Notes: generated by a model not told the origin, from the letters alone. DNA of 64,000 nt from Verrucomicrobiota bacterium (GCA_023399155.1 JAEWQP010000022.1:558001-622000); one strand, 5' to 3'; numbered from the stretch's first letter, positions 27,609-37,314 are shown. A program made the numbers and translations.

Positions 27609-28271
27609 TCAGCCGCCGCGCAGCGCAAGCAGACCGATGAGGTCGAGGAGCAGATGGGCGAGAATCGCCGGCCAAACGCGTCCCGTCCGCCAGACGTAGA
27701 CACCGAATACCAGTCCGACCGGCAGAACACCCACGATCGCATGCGGGCCCTCGTACGCATGGGTCAGCAGCCGCACCAGGAGCACGGCGCCGATCGCCGT
27801 CGCCGCTCCGTGCCCGCGCAGGCGTTCCTGGAGATAACCGAGGTTGATCGCCTCCCCGAAGACCGGGTTGACCAGCGCGGCCGCCACGATCGCGACGAGG
27901 CCGAGCGCGCCTTCTACCGGCCGGGCGGCAAGTCGATCCGCGGCGCCGGGAAACCCCGACACCAGACCATAGGCGAGCCACATGCTCATCACCGCGGCAA
28001 AGAACAGGCCGATGCCGTGGATGGTTTCCACCTGGCCCAGCCTCGGCCGCCACGCGGCCCAAGGCATCCCACGCAGCCGGAGGATCGTGAGGATCAGCAT
28101 GCCGACGACGAGCTCGTATCCAACTGTCACCCACAGGTCTGCGTCGGTGATCCGGATCGGTCCGGTCGCCGGCTCCTGAAGAAGCGCCCATGCGCTCTCG
28201 GCGATCGGGTAGCCGAAGGCCAGCACGACGATGCACCAGAATTCCGCGCGCTGACTGAGCCGCCTGAGCAT
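27609..28271 (-). CDS. CPBP-family intramembrane protease-like protein
   Basis: 220 residues from ATG 28271, about six membrane segments. The motif region reads NPVFGEAINLGYLQERL, where the usual second Glu of EExxxR is present only in altered form, followed by HAYEGPHAI and a C-terminal HLLLDLIGLL (HxxxD) helix. The deviation means it may be a degenerate or atypical member rather than an active protease. ATG 28316 is an alternative start. It is divergent from the dehydrogenase gene at 28416. Confidence 0.7.
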   Translation of the reverse strand: MLRRLSQRAEFWCIVVLAFGYPIAESAWALLQEPATGPIRITDADLWVTVGYELVVGMLILTILRLRGMPWAAWRPRLGQVETIHGIGLFFAAVMSMWLAYGLVSGFPGAADRLAARPVEGALGLVAIVAAALVNPVFGEAINLGYLQERLRGHGAATAIGAVLLVRLLTHAYEGPHAIVGVLPVGLVFGVYVWRTGRVWPAILAHLLLDLIGLLALRGG

Positions 28272-28415
28272 GAACGCACATCCAGCGCCGAACCGCCCCG
28301 GCACGTCAAAGCCCATCCCCGGCCACGCAGGCTTGTCGGCGCGGACGGGCGCCCCGGGGCCAGGAGCCCGGGGGATTGACGCGGCCGGGCGCGGCGCGCC
28401 ATCGTCACCGGCACG

Positions 28416-29396
28416 ATGAGAGGATGGAGGATCCACGTGGATTTCGAGCTTTCCGACGAAGCCTGGGACATGCTTCGCGCCGGAACACGCGGGCACACGC
28501 TGCTCGTGCCGGAACAGCGGGCGGCGTCCGTGCTGGCGGCGGGTCGAAGCGATCCGGGCCTGCTCGAGGCAGACGTGGCCTTCGGTCAACCGGATCCGGC
28601 CGGTGTCGCGCGCGCCACGCGCCTGAAATGGATCCAGATCAGCACCTCGGGCATCACGCGCTACGATACGCCGGAGTTTCGCGAGCTCGTCCGGTCGCGC
28701 GGCATCCCGGTATGCAACGCCGCACATGTCTACGCCGAGGCGTGCGCCGTACACGCGGCGAGTTTCATCCTCGCACACACGCGCAACCTGCCGCGCTCGC
28801 TCGGAGCGCGCGACCCCAGCGACTCGCCGGCGTGGATCGAACTCCGCCGCGCGGGCACGACGCTGCAGGGGCAGACGGTGCTCATCCTTGGCTTCGGCAC
28901 GATCGGCCGCCGCCTGGCGGAAATGCTTCGTCCCTTTGGAGCGCGCGTCATCGCCTTCCGGCGGGTGCCGCGAGGTGACGAGGGGGTACCGGTCGTCGCA
29001 GACAACGCCGAGCTGGACCGCGTCCTCGCCCACGAGGTGGACCACGTCGTGAACATCCTGCCGGACAGCCCTGCCACCCGCGGCTTCTTCAGTCGGGAGC
29101 GTTTTGGGGCGATGCGCCCGGGCGTGGTGTTTCACAACATCGGCCGCGGTGTGACCGTGGATCAGGCCGCGCTCGCCGACGCGCTGCGCTCCGGCCGCGT
29201 CGCCGCCGCCTGGCTCGACGTCACCGATCCCGAGCCGCTGCCCGACGGGCATGCGTTGACCACGCTTCCGAACTGCCACATCACGCCGCACATCGCAGGC
29301 GGGCATCGCGGCGAAGGGCTGACGCTCGTGCGGCATTTCCTCGACAACCTGCGGCGCTGGACCCGGGGCGAGCCTTTCGTCGACCGCGTGATGTGA
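28416..29396 (+). CDS. D-isomer-specific 2-hydroxyacid dehydrogenase
   Basis: NAD(P)-dependent oxidoreductase of 326 residues interconverting a 2-keto acid and its D-2-hydroxy acid. The Rossmann motif GFGTIG (about 166-171), NIGRGVTVD with the catalytic Arg, DVTDPEPLP with the Glu, and HITPHIAGGH with the catalytic His are all visible. The N-terminus (WRIHVDFELSDEAWDML) is the flavodoxin-like substrate domain. The specific substrate cannot be told. Starts at ATG 28416, 145 bp from the divergent CPBP gene. Confidence 0.88.
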   Translation: MRGWRIHVDFELSDEAWDMLRAGTRGHTLLVPEQRAASVLAAGRSDPGLLEADVAFGQPDPAGVARATRLKWIQISTSGITRYDTPEFRELVRSRGIPVCNAAHVYAEACAVHAASFILAHTRNLPRSLGARDPSDSPAWIELRRAGTTLQGQTVLILGFGTIGRRLAEMLRPFGARVIAFRRVPRGDEGVPVVADNAELDRVLAHEVDHVVNILPDSPATRGFFSRERFGAMRPGVVFHNIGRGVTVDQAALADALRSGRVAAAWLDVTDPEPLPDGHALTTLPNCHITPHIAGGHRGEGLTLVRHFLDNLRRWTRGEPFVDRVM

Positions 29397-29652
29397 GCGG
29401 GGAGGCGGAGCGGCTACTCCGTCGGCGCATCATTCGTGGGATTGGCTCGTGCCGTTCTTGGGTCAAACGGTGGCTGGGCGCTCATAAGCTCGGCGACCAG
29501 CATGTATTCCGACTCGGGCGCGTGGATGGAATCGTCGGGGAGATCATGCCCGCCGCTTCGCGGATGGAACCCCCGACCGGAAGGCCGGGGTGATTGTCAA
29601 CGGGCCGAGTCTTGCCGTGCAGGGGATGCGGCGGCATGTCTGCACACGGATT

Positions 29653-29928
29653 ATGCCTTCCCGATCGAAAGACACCGGCCATCCGCTGACCGGGTCCGCA
29701 CTCATCCAGGAAACGTGCCGCCGTATCCGCGCGGCGCGCAGCCTGTGGGATGCGCACAACAACCGCGCCTGTCGCGCCGAGCGCGAGAAGGCCATCGCGC
29801 TCTACGAATCGCTCGATGAGGCGGGGCGTGCGAGGGTGCCCCAGGTGCTGCGGGTGTGGTTGCGTTATCGCAGTCAAAAATACTTCGGAAGCGACCGCAC
29901 GCCACCCGGCCATCGGGGCCGCGCATGA
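29653..29928 (+). CDS. Small conserved-looking hypothetical protein coupled to rlmF
   Basis: 91 residues from ATG 29653, rich in Arg/Lys/Glu and helical, with a core CRRIRAARSLWDAHN...KAIALYESLDE...QVLRVWLRYRSQKYFG. Its stop overlaps the rlmF start as ATGA (29925-29928), a translational-coupling arrangement that supports it as a real gene. No known domain was recognised; basic charge suggests nucleic-acid or rRNA association, which is inference. The frame is open to 29590, but that stretch looks less protein-like. Confidence 0.72.
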   Translation: MPSRSKDTGHPLTGSALIQETCRRIRAARSLWDAHNNRACRAEREKAIALYESLDEAGRARVPQVLRVWLRYRSQKYFGSDRTPPGHRGRA

Positions 29929-30887
29929 GCCGCGGTGCCGTCAAACAGGGGTTGCATCCGCGCAACCGGTTTCGGAGCGGCTACGACTTTCCGGCGTTGG
30001 TCCTGGCCTCGCCGGCGCTCGCGCGATTCGTGGCGCCCCATGCCCATGGCGAGCTCTCGATCAATTATGCGGATCCGAGCGCGGTCAAGGCGCTCAACCA
30101 GGCGCTGCTCAAGCAGGCCTATGGCATCGCGTCGTGGGACTTGCCCGGTGGCTCCCTCTGTCCGCCGATCCCGGGTCGTTGCGACTACGTCCATCATCTC
30201 GCCGACCTCCTGGCCGGGGCCGGAGACGCGTCGATTCCACGTGGAGCCTCCGTGCGCGTGCTGGACGTCGGGGTTGGCGCGAACTGCATCTACCCGCTCC
30301 TCGGCGCGAGCGAGTATGGGTGGTCCTTCGTCGGTACGGATGTGGATCCTGCGTCGCTTCGCTGGGCGCAGAGACTGGCCCGGGCACAGGCCCCACTGGC
30401 CGGCCTCATCGAGTTTCGCCTGCAGCCTGTGGCCTCGCAGTGTTTTGCCGGGGTGGTTCGCCCCGGGGAGCACTTTGCCGCCTCGATGTGCAACCCTCCG
30501 TTTCACGCCTCGGCCGCAGCGGCCGCGACTGGCACGCTCCGCAAGGTTCGCAACCTCCGGGGCGCCGGAGCGACTCGGGCGGCGGCGAGGCCAGTCCTGA
30601 ATTTCGGTGGCCGGGCCGGCGAACTCTGGTGCCCGGGCGGGGAACTGGGATTCATCCGCCGCATGATCGGGGAAAGCGCGATGCTGCCGCGCGCGTGCCG
30701 GTGGTTCACCTCGCTCGTCTCGAAGAGCGTGCATCTGCCTCCGTTGTATCAGGCACTCAAGTACGCCGGCGCCAGGGATGTCCGGACGATCGGCATGGCG
30801 CAGGGGCGCAAGGCGAGCCGGATCCTGGCCTGGAGCTTCGAGCCCCGGGAGGCATCGGCCGGGCCGCGGGCGGCTGCCCTCGGCTGA
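29925..30887 (+). CDS. rlmF: 23S rRNA adenine-N6 methyltransferase RlmF
   Basis: S-adenosylmethionine-dependent enzyme that in E. coli methylates A1618 of 23S rRNA. 320 residues; SAM motif VRVLDVGVGANCIYPLLG (about 105-122), catalytic motif CNPPFHAS (about 189-196), and the family's N-terminal SGYDFPALV...INYADPSAVKALN. ATG 29925 overlaps the preceding small gene by 4 bp and gives the normal N-terminus (LHPRNRF). Convergent with the MFS gene whose stop is 61 bp away. Confidence 0.93.
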   Translation: MSRGAVKQGLHPRNRFRSGYDFPALVLASPALARFVAPHAHGELSINYADPSAVKALNQALLKQAYGIASWDLPGGSLCPPIPGRCDYVHHLADLLAGAGDASIPRGASVRVLDVGVGANCIYPLLGASEYGWSFVGTDVDPASLRWAQRLARAQAPLAGLIEFRLQPVASQCFAGVVRPGEHFAASMCNPPFHASAAAAATGTLRKVRNLRGAGATRAAARPVLNFGGRAGELWCPGGELGFIRRMIGESAMLPRACRWFTSLVSKSVHLPPLYQALKYAGARDVRTIGMAQGRKASRILAWSFEPREASAGPRAAALG

Positions 30888-30948
30888 TCAGGAGGAGCCG
30901 CGGACATTCTGGAAGCGCCTCGGGCGCGCGGTGGAGCACAGGACCGGC

Positions 30949-32226
30949 TCAGTCGCGCCGGCGCCCATAGGCCGGATCGACGCGTATCAGACCTGTCACG
31001 ACAAAGGACGGGATCGTCGCCAGGCACACCCACCCGAAGAACGACACGTATCCGAGCTCCTCCTGCAGCCAGCCCGAGAGCATGCCCGGCAGCATCATGC
31101 CCAGGGCCATGAAACCGGTGCAGATCGCGTAGTGGGCGGTCTTGTGCGCGCCCTCGGCGATGAGCATGAGGTAGAGCAGGTAGGCGGTGAAACCGAGTCC
31201 GTAGCCGAATTGTTCCAGCGCGATGGCGGTGCCGATGATCGCAGGCGAGGTGGGCTGGGCAACGGCGAGAAAGACATAGACAACGTTCGGCAGGTTGATC
31301 GCGCCAGCCATGGGCCAGAGCAGCGCGCGCAGTCCGAGCCGTGAAATCGCCCATCCGCCGAGCAGCCCGCCGCCGAGCAGCGAGACCGTGCCCGCGATCC
31401 CGTAGAGCTGGCCGACCTGGTCCGTGGTGAGCCCCAGGCCGCCGACCGCGCGCGGATCGAGGAGAAACGGCGGCACGAGCTTGGCCAGCTGCGCCTCCGC
31501 GAAGCGGTAGAACAGCATGAACGCGATCGCGATGCCGATGCCGGGTTTCTTGAAGAAGGCGACGAAGACCGCGAGCGCATCGCCGAGGAGGCTCCGTGCG
31601 TGACGACTGACTTCGTCGCCGGGCGGTCGTGGCAGGACAACAAAGTGATACGCGGCAACGAGTGCGAAGACCCCGGCGAGCGCGGCAAACATCCATCGCC
31701 ACGCCTCGGCGGGGCTCATGCCCCCGGCGATCCAGCGACCCACCAGCGTCACAATGCCACCCTGGCCCGCGATCATCGCGAGGCGAAAGCACGTGCTGCG
31801 CACGCCGACGAACGCCGCCCGCTGATGCTCGGGCAGCGCGAGCAGGTAGAAACCGTCCGCCGCGATGTCGTGCGTGGCCGAGCTGAACGCCACCAGCCAG
31901 AAGATCGCGAGCGTCGCCTGGAAGAACGCGGGCGCGGGGACGGCCAGGGCCACGCAGGCGAGGGCCGCGCCGAGGATGAACTGCGTGGTGACGATCCACC
32001 GCCGCTTGCGGCCGAGCAGTTCGACGAGCGGCGACCACAGCGGCTTGATCACCCACGGCAGGTAGAGCCAGCTCGTGTAGAGCGCGATCTCGGTGTTGGA
32101 GACGCCGAGATTCTTGTACATCACCACCGAAAGCGTCGCCACGGCGACATTGGGCAGGCCCTGCGTGAAATAGAGGCTAGGAATCCAGCTCCAGCCGCGC
32201 GCGGCGCTCGGGGTGTGACGTTCCAT
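30949..32226 (-). CDS. MFS permease, AmpG-like
   Basis: 425 residues with about 12 membrane segments and the pattern WSWIPSLYFTQGLPNVAV...GVSNTEIALYTSWLYLPWVIKPLWSPLVE near the N-terminus, close to AmpG-type muropeptide permeases (GLPxxL, WxxxxKFLWAPL analogues). AmpG imports anhydromuropeptides for peptidoglycan recycling; substrate here is inferred only. ATG 32226 is chosen; ATG 32262 would add 12 residues. Divergent from a serine hydrolase gene, a pairing reminiscent of AmpG/beta-lactamase genes. Confidence 0.78.
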   Translation of the reverse strand: MERHTPSAARGWSWIPSLYFTQGLPNVAVATLSVVMYKNLGVSNTEIALYTSWLYLPWVIKPLWSPLVELLGRKRRWIVTTQFILGAALACVALAVPAPAFFQATLAIFWLVAFSSATHDIAADGFYLLALPEHQRAAFVGVRSTCFRLAMIAGQGGIVTLVGRWIAGGMSPAEAWRWMFAALAGVFALVAAYHFVVLPRPPGDEVSRHARSLLGDALAVFVAFFKKPGIGIAIAFMLFYRFAEAQLAKLVPPFLLDPRAVGGLGLTTDQVGQLYGIAGTVSLLGGGLLGGWAISRLGLRALLWPMAGAINLPNVVYVFLAVAQPTSPAIIGTAIALEQFGYGLGFTAYLLYLMLIAEGAHKTAHYAICTGFMALGMMLPGMLSGWLQEELGYVSFFGWVCLATIPSFVVTGLIRVDPAYGRRRD

Positions 32227-32459
32227 GGTCGATGAGGGCGGCGCCACGCTGGGGGTTTGCATCGCTTGCGGCGATCACGATTCGGAGCGCCGCAGTCCGG
32301 AACCGAGTCGGGATGTTCGAACTGCACTCAATGTTGGAGCAACCCCGCCATCGCGCACCCTCCCATCGTGTGCCATCGCTCGGCCCGAGACTCCACTCCG
32401 GCCTGTGGGTTCATGTCGAACCCTTCTCCCGGTGGACGCATCCCCCGATTCCCGTGCCC

Positions 32460-33989
32460 ATGCGATTCAGCGCCGCGTTTCTCGTCCTCGCTTCCAGCCT
32501 CGCTTTCGCTCACCAGGCCGCCGAGGCACGACTTCCCCGGTCGACACCCGAGGCCGAGGGCGTTTCGTCGCGGGCGATTCTCGATTTCGTTGACGCCGCC
32601 GACACGCAGATCGATGCCCTTCACAGCATGATGCTCGTGCGGCACGGCAAGGTCATCGCCGAGGGATGGTGGGCGCCCGCGACCGCAGACGATCGGCACA
32701 TGCTCTACTCGCTGAGCAAGGCCTTCACCTCCACCGCGGTCGGGTTGGCCCTCGCTGAGGGCAAACTCAGCCTCGACGACGCGGTCATGTCGCTCTTTCC
32801 CGACCAGGCATCCGCCGCGCCCGGAGACAACGTCGGGGAGATTCGCGTGCGCGACCTGCTCACGATGTCCACGGGGCAGCACGCCGACGCGATCGCGGAC
32901 TTCCCTTTCAGCGCGAGCGAGCCCGTGGCCAAGCGCTTCCTGGCCCTGCCCGTGGCACACAAGCCCGGCTCGTTCTTCGTCTACAACTCGCCTGCGACGC
33001 TCATGCAGTCGGCGATCGTGCAGAAGGTGACAGGGCAGAATCTCGTGGACTTCCTGCGATCGCGATTGTTCGAGCCGCTCGGCATCGACGATCCAGTGTG
33101 GGAAACGACGAGCGAGGGCCTCGCCTTGGGTGCGTCGGGGCTGAACATACGCACCGAGGATATCGCCTGCTTCGGCCAGCTCTTCCTTCAACGCGGCGAG
33201 TGGCAGGGAAGACAACTCCTGCCCGCGTCCTGGGTCGACGCGGCCACCGCGCGCCAGACATCCACCGGCAGCAACCCGGCGAGCGATTGGGATCAGGGAT
33301 ATGGGTACCAATTCTGGCGGTGCCGCCCGGGTTTTGCGCGGGCCGACGGCGCGTTCGGCCAATTCTGCTTCATCATGCCGCAGCACGATGCCGTCCTGGT
33401 GCTGACCAGCGGTGTGAAGGACATGCAGGCGGTGATGAACCTCGTGTGGGACAAGGTCCTGCCCGCCTTCGGACCCAGCGCGCTCGCCGCCGACGCGCCG
33501 CAGCACGAGGCGCTCCGCACACGGCTCGCCGGACTCAGCATGCATGTGCCGCCCGCGCAGGCCACGAGTCCGCAGGCAGCGAGCTTCGCCGGGCGCACGT
33601 ACGCGTTCCCGGAGAACGCGCACGAGCTCGAATCGATCACGCTTCAGGTCGGTGCCGGCGGCGAGCCGGCGCTGGTGGTTCGCGGCGCGCGCAGCGATGA
33701 CGGTCCGATTCCGATCGGCCACGGTGCCTGGAAGCGCGGGCACTCGACCTTCGGCACGGATGTGGGCGGCCGGGGCGCTGCTCCGGCGCGGTGGTCGGTG
33801 GCGGGACGCGGCGGATGGTCGTCGCCCGACACGTTCGTGGCCAAGCTCGCCTACTTCGAGACGCCCTACGTCCTCACGCTCACGCTGCGGTTCGGCGGCG
33901 ACATCGTTGTCCTTGACGGTGAATACAACGTATCGTTCGGGTCGACGACGATGGGCCCGCTTGTCGGCCGGGCGGCGCCGCGGCAGTGA
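32460..33989 (+). CDS. Secreted serine hydrolase, beta-lactamase class C / D-Ala-D-Ala carboxypeptidase fold
   Basis: 509 residues from ATG 32460 with a signal peptide (MRFSAAFLVLASSLAFA). The beta-lactamase-like domain spans about 30-350: nucleophile motif SLSK (about residues 86-89), YNS as the YxN motif, and a FGQF/HDA region near the third motif. The last 150 residues are a beta-rich extension. Such proteins are esterases, peptidases or lactamases, and sequence does not decide. The frame is open upstream to 32232, but the signal peptide fixes the start. Confidence 0.82.
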   Translation: MRFSAAFLVLASSLAFAHQAAEARLPRSTPEAEGVSSRAILDFVDAADTQIDALHSMMLVRHGKVIAEGWWAPATADDRHMLYSLSKAFTSTAVGLALAEGKLSLDDAVMSLFPDQASAAPGDNVGEIRVRDLLTMSTGQHADAIADFPFSASEPVAKRFLALPVAHKPGSFFVYNSPATLMQSAIVQKVTGQNLVDFLRSRLFEPLGIDDPVWETTSEGLALGASGLNIRTEDIACFGQLFLQRGEWQGRQLLPASWVDAATARQTSTGSNPASDWDQGYGYQFWRCRPGFARADGAFGQFCFIMPQHDAVLVLTSGVKDMQAVMNLVWDKVLPAFGPSALAADAPQHEALRTRLAGLSMHVPPAQATSPQAASFAGRTYAFPENAHELESITLQVGAGGEPALVVRGARSDDGPIPIGHGAWKRGHSTFGTDVGGRGAAPARWSVAGRGGWSSPDTFVAKLAYFETPYVLTLTLRFGGDIVVLDGEYNVSFGSTTMGPLVGRAAPRQ

Positions 33990-34321
33990 GTTCGCTCGAG
34001 CCGTCCTGGAAACACCCAGAGCTTGCGATGCCCCCTAGGCGCGGCGCCCGCGAGCGTGCAGCCTACGTTGTGCAGGCTCTTCGGTCTAAGCCAGACTCAT
34101 GCAGCCATCCAAGGTGAAGCGCGACCTCCCGGCGCGCTTTCCCCTCTCGCCCAGCCGACAGCCCGCCCGAGGCTGCCGCGCAGTGGCCGCGGCGCCGGGC
34201 CCGGCCGGGTGTGCGGCGCCTTCCACCAGGGGTCGACGTGTCGGCCGACTCCCGTTCCTCCTGTCGTGCGACGAAGGCTGTCGCCATTCGGTTCAGGTGT
34301 AGCATGATTGCGGTGAAAACC
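33990..34321. other. 330-bp spacer upstream of dps, no gene
   Basis: GC-rich with no recognisable RNA or coding sequence. A promoter for dps is expected in its last 100 bp but no confident -10/-35 pair was identified. Confidence 0.4.
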
Positions 34322-34792
34322 ATGAAGAAGAAGACCAACAAGCCTGCCGCGACGAACGGCTCCTCCGTCGTCGCCAATCTCAACCAACTGCTCGCCTCGA
34401 CCTACAGCCTGATGGCGAACACCCAGTTCGCGCACTGGAACGTCGAGGGCCCGGAGTTCTTCACGCTGCACGGGGCCTTCCAGATGCACTATGAGAACCT
34501 CTTCGCCGCGGTCGACGAACTCGCGGAGCGCATCCGCGCGCTCGACGCCTACACGATCGGCGGCCTGAGCACGTTCTCGAAGCGGGCCGGGTTTGCGGAG
34601 CTTTCCACCGCGCGGACCGCGCGCGACTACGTGGCCGCCCTGATCGGGGCGCACGAGAAGGTCGTGGCCGATGCCGTCGCGCTGCGCGACGCCTCAGGCG
34701 CCGCCAACGACCAGGAGACCCAGGACATCGCCATCGGCCGCATCCAGTGGCACGAGAAGACGATCTGGATGCTGAAGAGCTTCTTGAAGTAG
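34322..34792 (+). CDS. dps: Dps/ferritin-like DNA-binding stress protein
   Basis: 156 residues; forms dodecamers that oxidise ferrous iron with H2O2 and may bind DNA through the Lys-rich start MKKKTNKP. The intersubunit ferroxidase ligands appear in FAHWNVEGPEFFTLHGAFQMHYEN (His, then His/Asp/Glu of the Dps signature) and in LAERIRALD. ATG 34322 is preferred; ATG 34304 is an in-frame alternative giving six more residues. Confidence 0.9.
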   Translation: MKKKTNKPAATNGSSVVANLNQLLASTYSLMANTQFAHWNVEGPEFFTLHGAFQMHYENLFAAVDELAERIRALDAYTIGGLSTFSKRAGFAELSTARTARDYVAALIGAHEKVVADAVALRDASGAANDQETQDIAIGRIQWHEKTIWMLKSFLK

Positions 34793-34864
34793 GTTCCGGC
34801 ACGCGCGGGTGCGGACGGCTGCGGCCGGCCGCAGCCCCGCGCGGTCGGTGTACCGGAATCGTAG

Positions 34865-35458
34865 CTACGATAGCTCGCGATGCCGGAAGCAGGTCACGAT
34901 GTGGTCGTTGACCATCCCGACCGCCTGCATGTGGGCGTAGATGATGGTGGAGCCCACGAAGGAAAAGCCGCGGCTGCGAAGGTCCCGGCTCAGTGCATCG
35001 GACGTGGCGGTGCGAGCCGGTACTTCCGCAGGCGACCGAAACGTGTTCTGCACCGGCTGACCGTCCACGAACCGCCACTGGTACTCGGCAAAGCTCCCGA
35101 ACTCCTCCTGCACGTCGAGAAAGGCGCGCGCGTTCTTGACCGCGGATTCGATCTTCAGGCGGTTCCGCACGATCCCCGCATCCTTCATCAGCCGGTCGGT
35201 CGTGCGGCGGTCGAAGCGCGCGACCTTTGCCGGGTCGAAGCCGGCGAAAGCCTTCCGGTAGGCGGCGCGCTTGCGCAGGATGGTGATCCAGCTCAGGCCG
35301 GCCTGGGCGCCCTCGAGGATCAGAAACTCGAAGAGCACCCGATCGTCATGCACCGGGACGCCCCACTCGGTGTCATGATACCCGACATACAGTGGATCCT
35401 CGCCGCACCAGCCGCAGCGCCGGGACGTTTTTGGTTTCGGTCGAGAGAGGGGAGGCAT
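34865..35458 (-). CDS. tag: DNA-3-methyladenine glycosylase I
   Basis: Base-excision repair enzyme that removes 3-methyladenine. 197 residues with the Tag signature: RCGWCGEDPLYVGYHDTEWGVP at the start (zinc ligand Cys and the Glu of the active site), LEGAQAGLSWITILRKR, and C-terminal SFVGSTIIYAHMQAVGMVNDH with the zinc-binding His/Cys. Length and order agree with E. coli Tag. Convergent with dps, 72 bp apart. Confidence 0.95.
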   Translation of the reverse strand: MPPLSRPKPKTSRRCGWCGEDPLYVGYHDTEWGVPVHDDRVLFEFLILEGAQAGLSWITILRKRAAYRKAFAGFDPAKVARFDRRTTDRLMKDAGIVRNRLKIESAVKNARAFLDVQEEFGSFAEYQWRFVDGQPVQNTFRSPAEVPARTATSDALSRDLRSRGFSFVGSTIIYAHMQAVGMVNDHIVTCFRHRELS

Positions 35459-35570
35459 GGCCGCGACTGCGGCTCATTCGTAATGCGGGCGCCCGCCAAG
35501 GCAAGGCCTCCGATCCTCACGCTGCTGGTTTCTTCCGGTGTGCCCGGACGCGTTCGGGCGCCTGCTGTTG

Positions 35571-36521
35571 TCAACGATCGGAGGCTCCATCCGAACAGCC
35601 GTGCGCACCGCGCGGTACGATGAGCCGCAGTGCCCCCGGAAGCACCGTGAGGGTGACGTCCACCTGCTTCCGGCTCAGCGGTTCCTGCGATCTCGGCAGC
35701 ACCACCTCGTCGTCGATGCGGAAGTCGGCGCCCGCGAAGGCGACACGCACTTCGCGTGAACGCCGGCTGTCCAGGATCGGGTCGGGCACGCGTCCTGCGA
35801 GCGACGTCTTCAGGCTGTGACGCAGCCGTTCGCGATCCGCGTCGGCGGCCAGCACGATATCGAGCAGGCCGTCAGCGGGGTCGGCGCAGCGGGTCAACTG
35901 GATCCGCGGGCCGGCATGCTGGATATTCATCACCTCGATGAGGAGGAAATCGTCGTCGGAGCGCCATGCGTCGAGCGCGATGGAGGTCCGGAACGGAACG
36001 AACTCCTCCACCAGCGCGATGAACACGCTCAGGTCGCGATGGAGCTTGTCCTCGGGGTCGGAGAATTCCCGGTGCGTCGCCTCGTCGATCTCCTCGATCA
36101 CGGAGATGCTTCGGCCGACGAGGCCGAGGCCACAGCCCTCCAGGAAACAGCGGCGGCCCCACGGGCCCGTCGCGACTCCGAGGTCAACCGCCCGCGGCCG
36201 GTCCACCGACCATGAGGCGATGATCTCCTCGACGGTTCCGCCGATGCCCAGACTGCGGCCGATGTTGTTCGCCGTGCCCATCGGTAGGGGTGCCATGGGT
36301 ACACCGGTCGGGGCGAGCACCAGCGCGTTTCTGCGGATGGTCCCGTCACCGCCCGCCACCACGGCGAAGGCCACCCGCTTGGAAGTGACGGCCTCCGCGA
36401 GGTCGTCTTCGGGAGGAATAGCGACTGGATCGTAGCCGTGGCTCCGCAGCAATCCCCACAGTTCGTCTCCGGAATGTCGCCCGCCGCCGGCGCTGGGGTT
36501 GTGGACAAGGGCGATCTTCAT
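35571..36521 (-). CDS. Diacylglycerol/sphingosine kinase-family lipid kinase
   Basis: 316 residues from ATG 36521 starting MKIALVHNPSAGGG. The ATP-binding GGDGT motif and the following PLPMGTANNIGRSLG are those of the DgkB/YegS family; the second domain (about 125-310) is the beta-sandwich with DDEVVLPRS near the end. It phosphorylates a lipid or sphingoid-like substrate that cannot be named here. Divergent from surE with 55 bp between starts, so the two promoters overlap. The frame extends to 36584 into surE, which is rejected. Confidence 0.88.
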   Translation of the reverse strand: MKIALVHNPSAGGGRHSGDELWGLLRSHGYDPVAIPPEDDLAEAVTSKRVAFAVVAGGDGTIRRNALVLAPTGVPMAPLPMGTANNIGRSLGIGGTVEEIIASWSVDRPRAVDLGVATGPWGRRCFLEGCGLGLVGRSISVIEEIDEATHREFSDPEDKLHRDLSVFIALVEEFVPFRTSIALDAWRSDDDFLLIEVMNIQHAGPRIQLTRCADPADGLLDIVLAADADRERLRHSLKTSLAGRVPDPILDSRRSREVRVAFAGADFRIDDEVVLPRSQEPLSRKQVDVTLTVLPGALRLIVPRGAHGCSDGASDR

Positions 36522-36576
36522 GCGTGGGTTGAGTCCTGGGTGGTTCGGGGTAGGTGTTCGGGCGCGGAAGCTACCC

Positions 36577-37314
36577 ATGCGCATCCTGATATCAAACGAC
36601 GACGGGATCTACAGTCCGGGACTGGCCGCGCTGGCCGGGGTCGCCCGACGCTACGGCGAGGTTCGCATCGTCGCGCCCGACGTCGAGCAATCATCCATGA
36701 GCCACGCGATCACGGCCTCGCGGCCGTTGCTCTACCGCAAGACGCCCCTGCCGGGTGGCGAGGCCTATCGCGTCAACGGCACGCCCGCGGATTGCGTCGC
36801 TCTGGGCATGTTCAACTGGTCGGACGTCGACCTTGTCCTCTCCGGCATCAATCTCGGCACCAACCTGGGGAACGCGATCTGGCATTCCGGCACGCTGGCG
36901 GCGGCCAAGCAGGCGGCGCTTCACGGCGTGCGGGGCATCGCCTTCAGCACGCCGGCGACGGAGGACGAGCCGGATTTCGGGATCGTCGGCGCCTGGGCGG
37001 ACAAGGCGCTCGCCGAAGTGCTTGGGCACGACGATTTGCCGCTCGTCAACGTCAACATTCCCGAGCATCCGGTCGGCCTGAAATGGACCTGCCAGTCCTT
37101 TCGCCACTACGACGGCAAGGTCGTGCCCGGCGAGGATCCGATGGGCCGGAAACATTTCTGGTTCACGGTCATCCCGATCGAGCAGGTCGAGGAGGGGTCC
37201 GACCGCTGGGCTTTTGAACAGGACTTTGTATCCATGACGCCACTCCGGCTCGAACTCACCGATGAGGACCGGCTCAAGCGTGTGCAGCGCCGGAGCCCTG
37301 CGCCTGACGAATAG
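36577..37314 (+). CDS. surE: 5'/3'-nucleotidase SurE
   Basis: Metal-dependent survival phosphatase acting on nucleoside monophosphates. 245 residues; MRILISNDDG has the Asp-Asp metal ligands, APDVEQSSMSHAITASRPL is the substrate loop, NGTPADCV and LSGINLGTNLG follow in the canonical order with a metal-ligand Asn. ATG 36577 matches the family start exactly. The C-terminus is somewhat variable, as usual. Confidence 0.95.
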   Translation: MRILISNDDGIYSPGLAALAGVARRYGEVRIVAPDVEQSSMSHAITASRPLLYRKTPLPGGEAYRVNGTPADCVALGMFNWSDVDLVLSGINLGTNLGNAIWHSGTLAAAKQAALHGVRGIAFSTPATEDEPDFGIVGAWADKALAEVLGHDDLPLVNVNIPEHPVGLKWTCQSFRHYDGKVVPGEDPMGRKHFWFTVIPIEQVEEGSDRWAFEQDFVSMTPLRLELTDEDRLKRVQRRSPAPDE

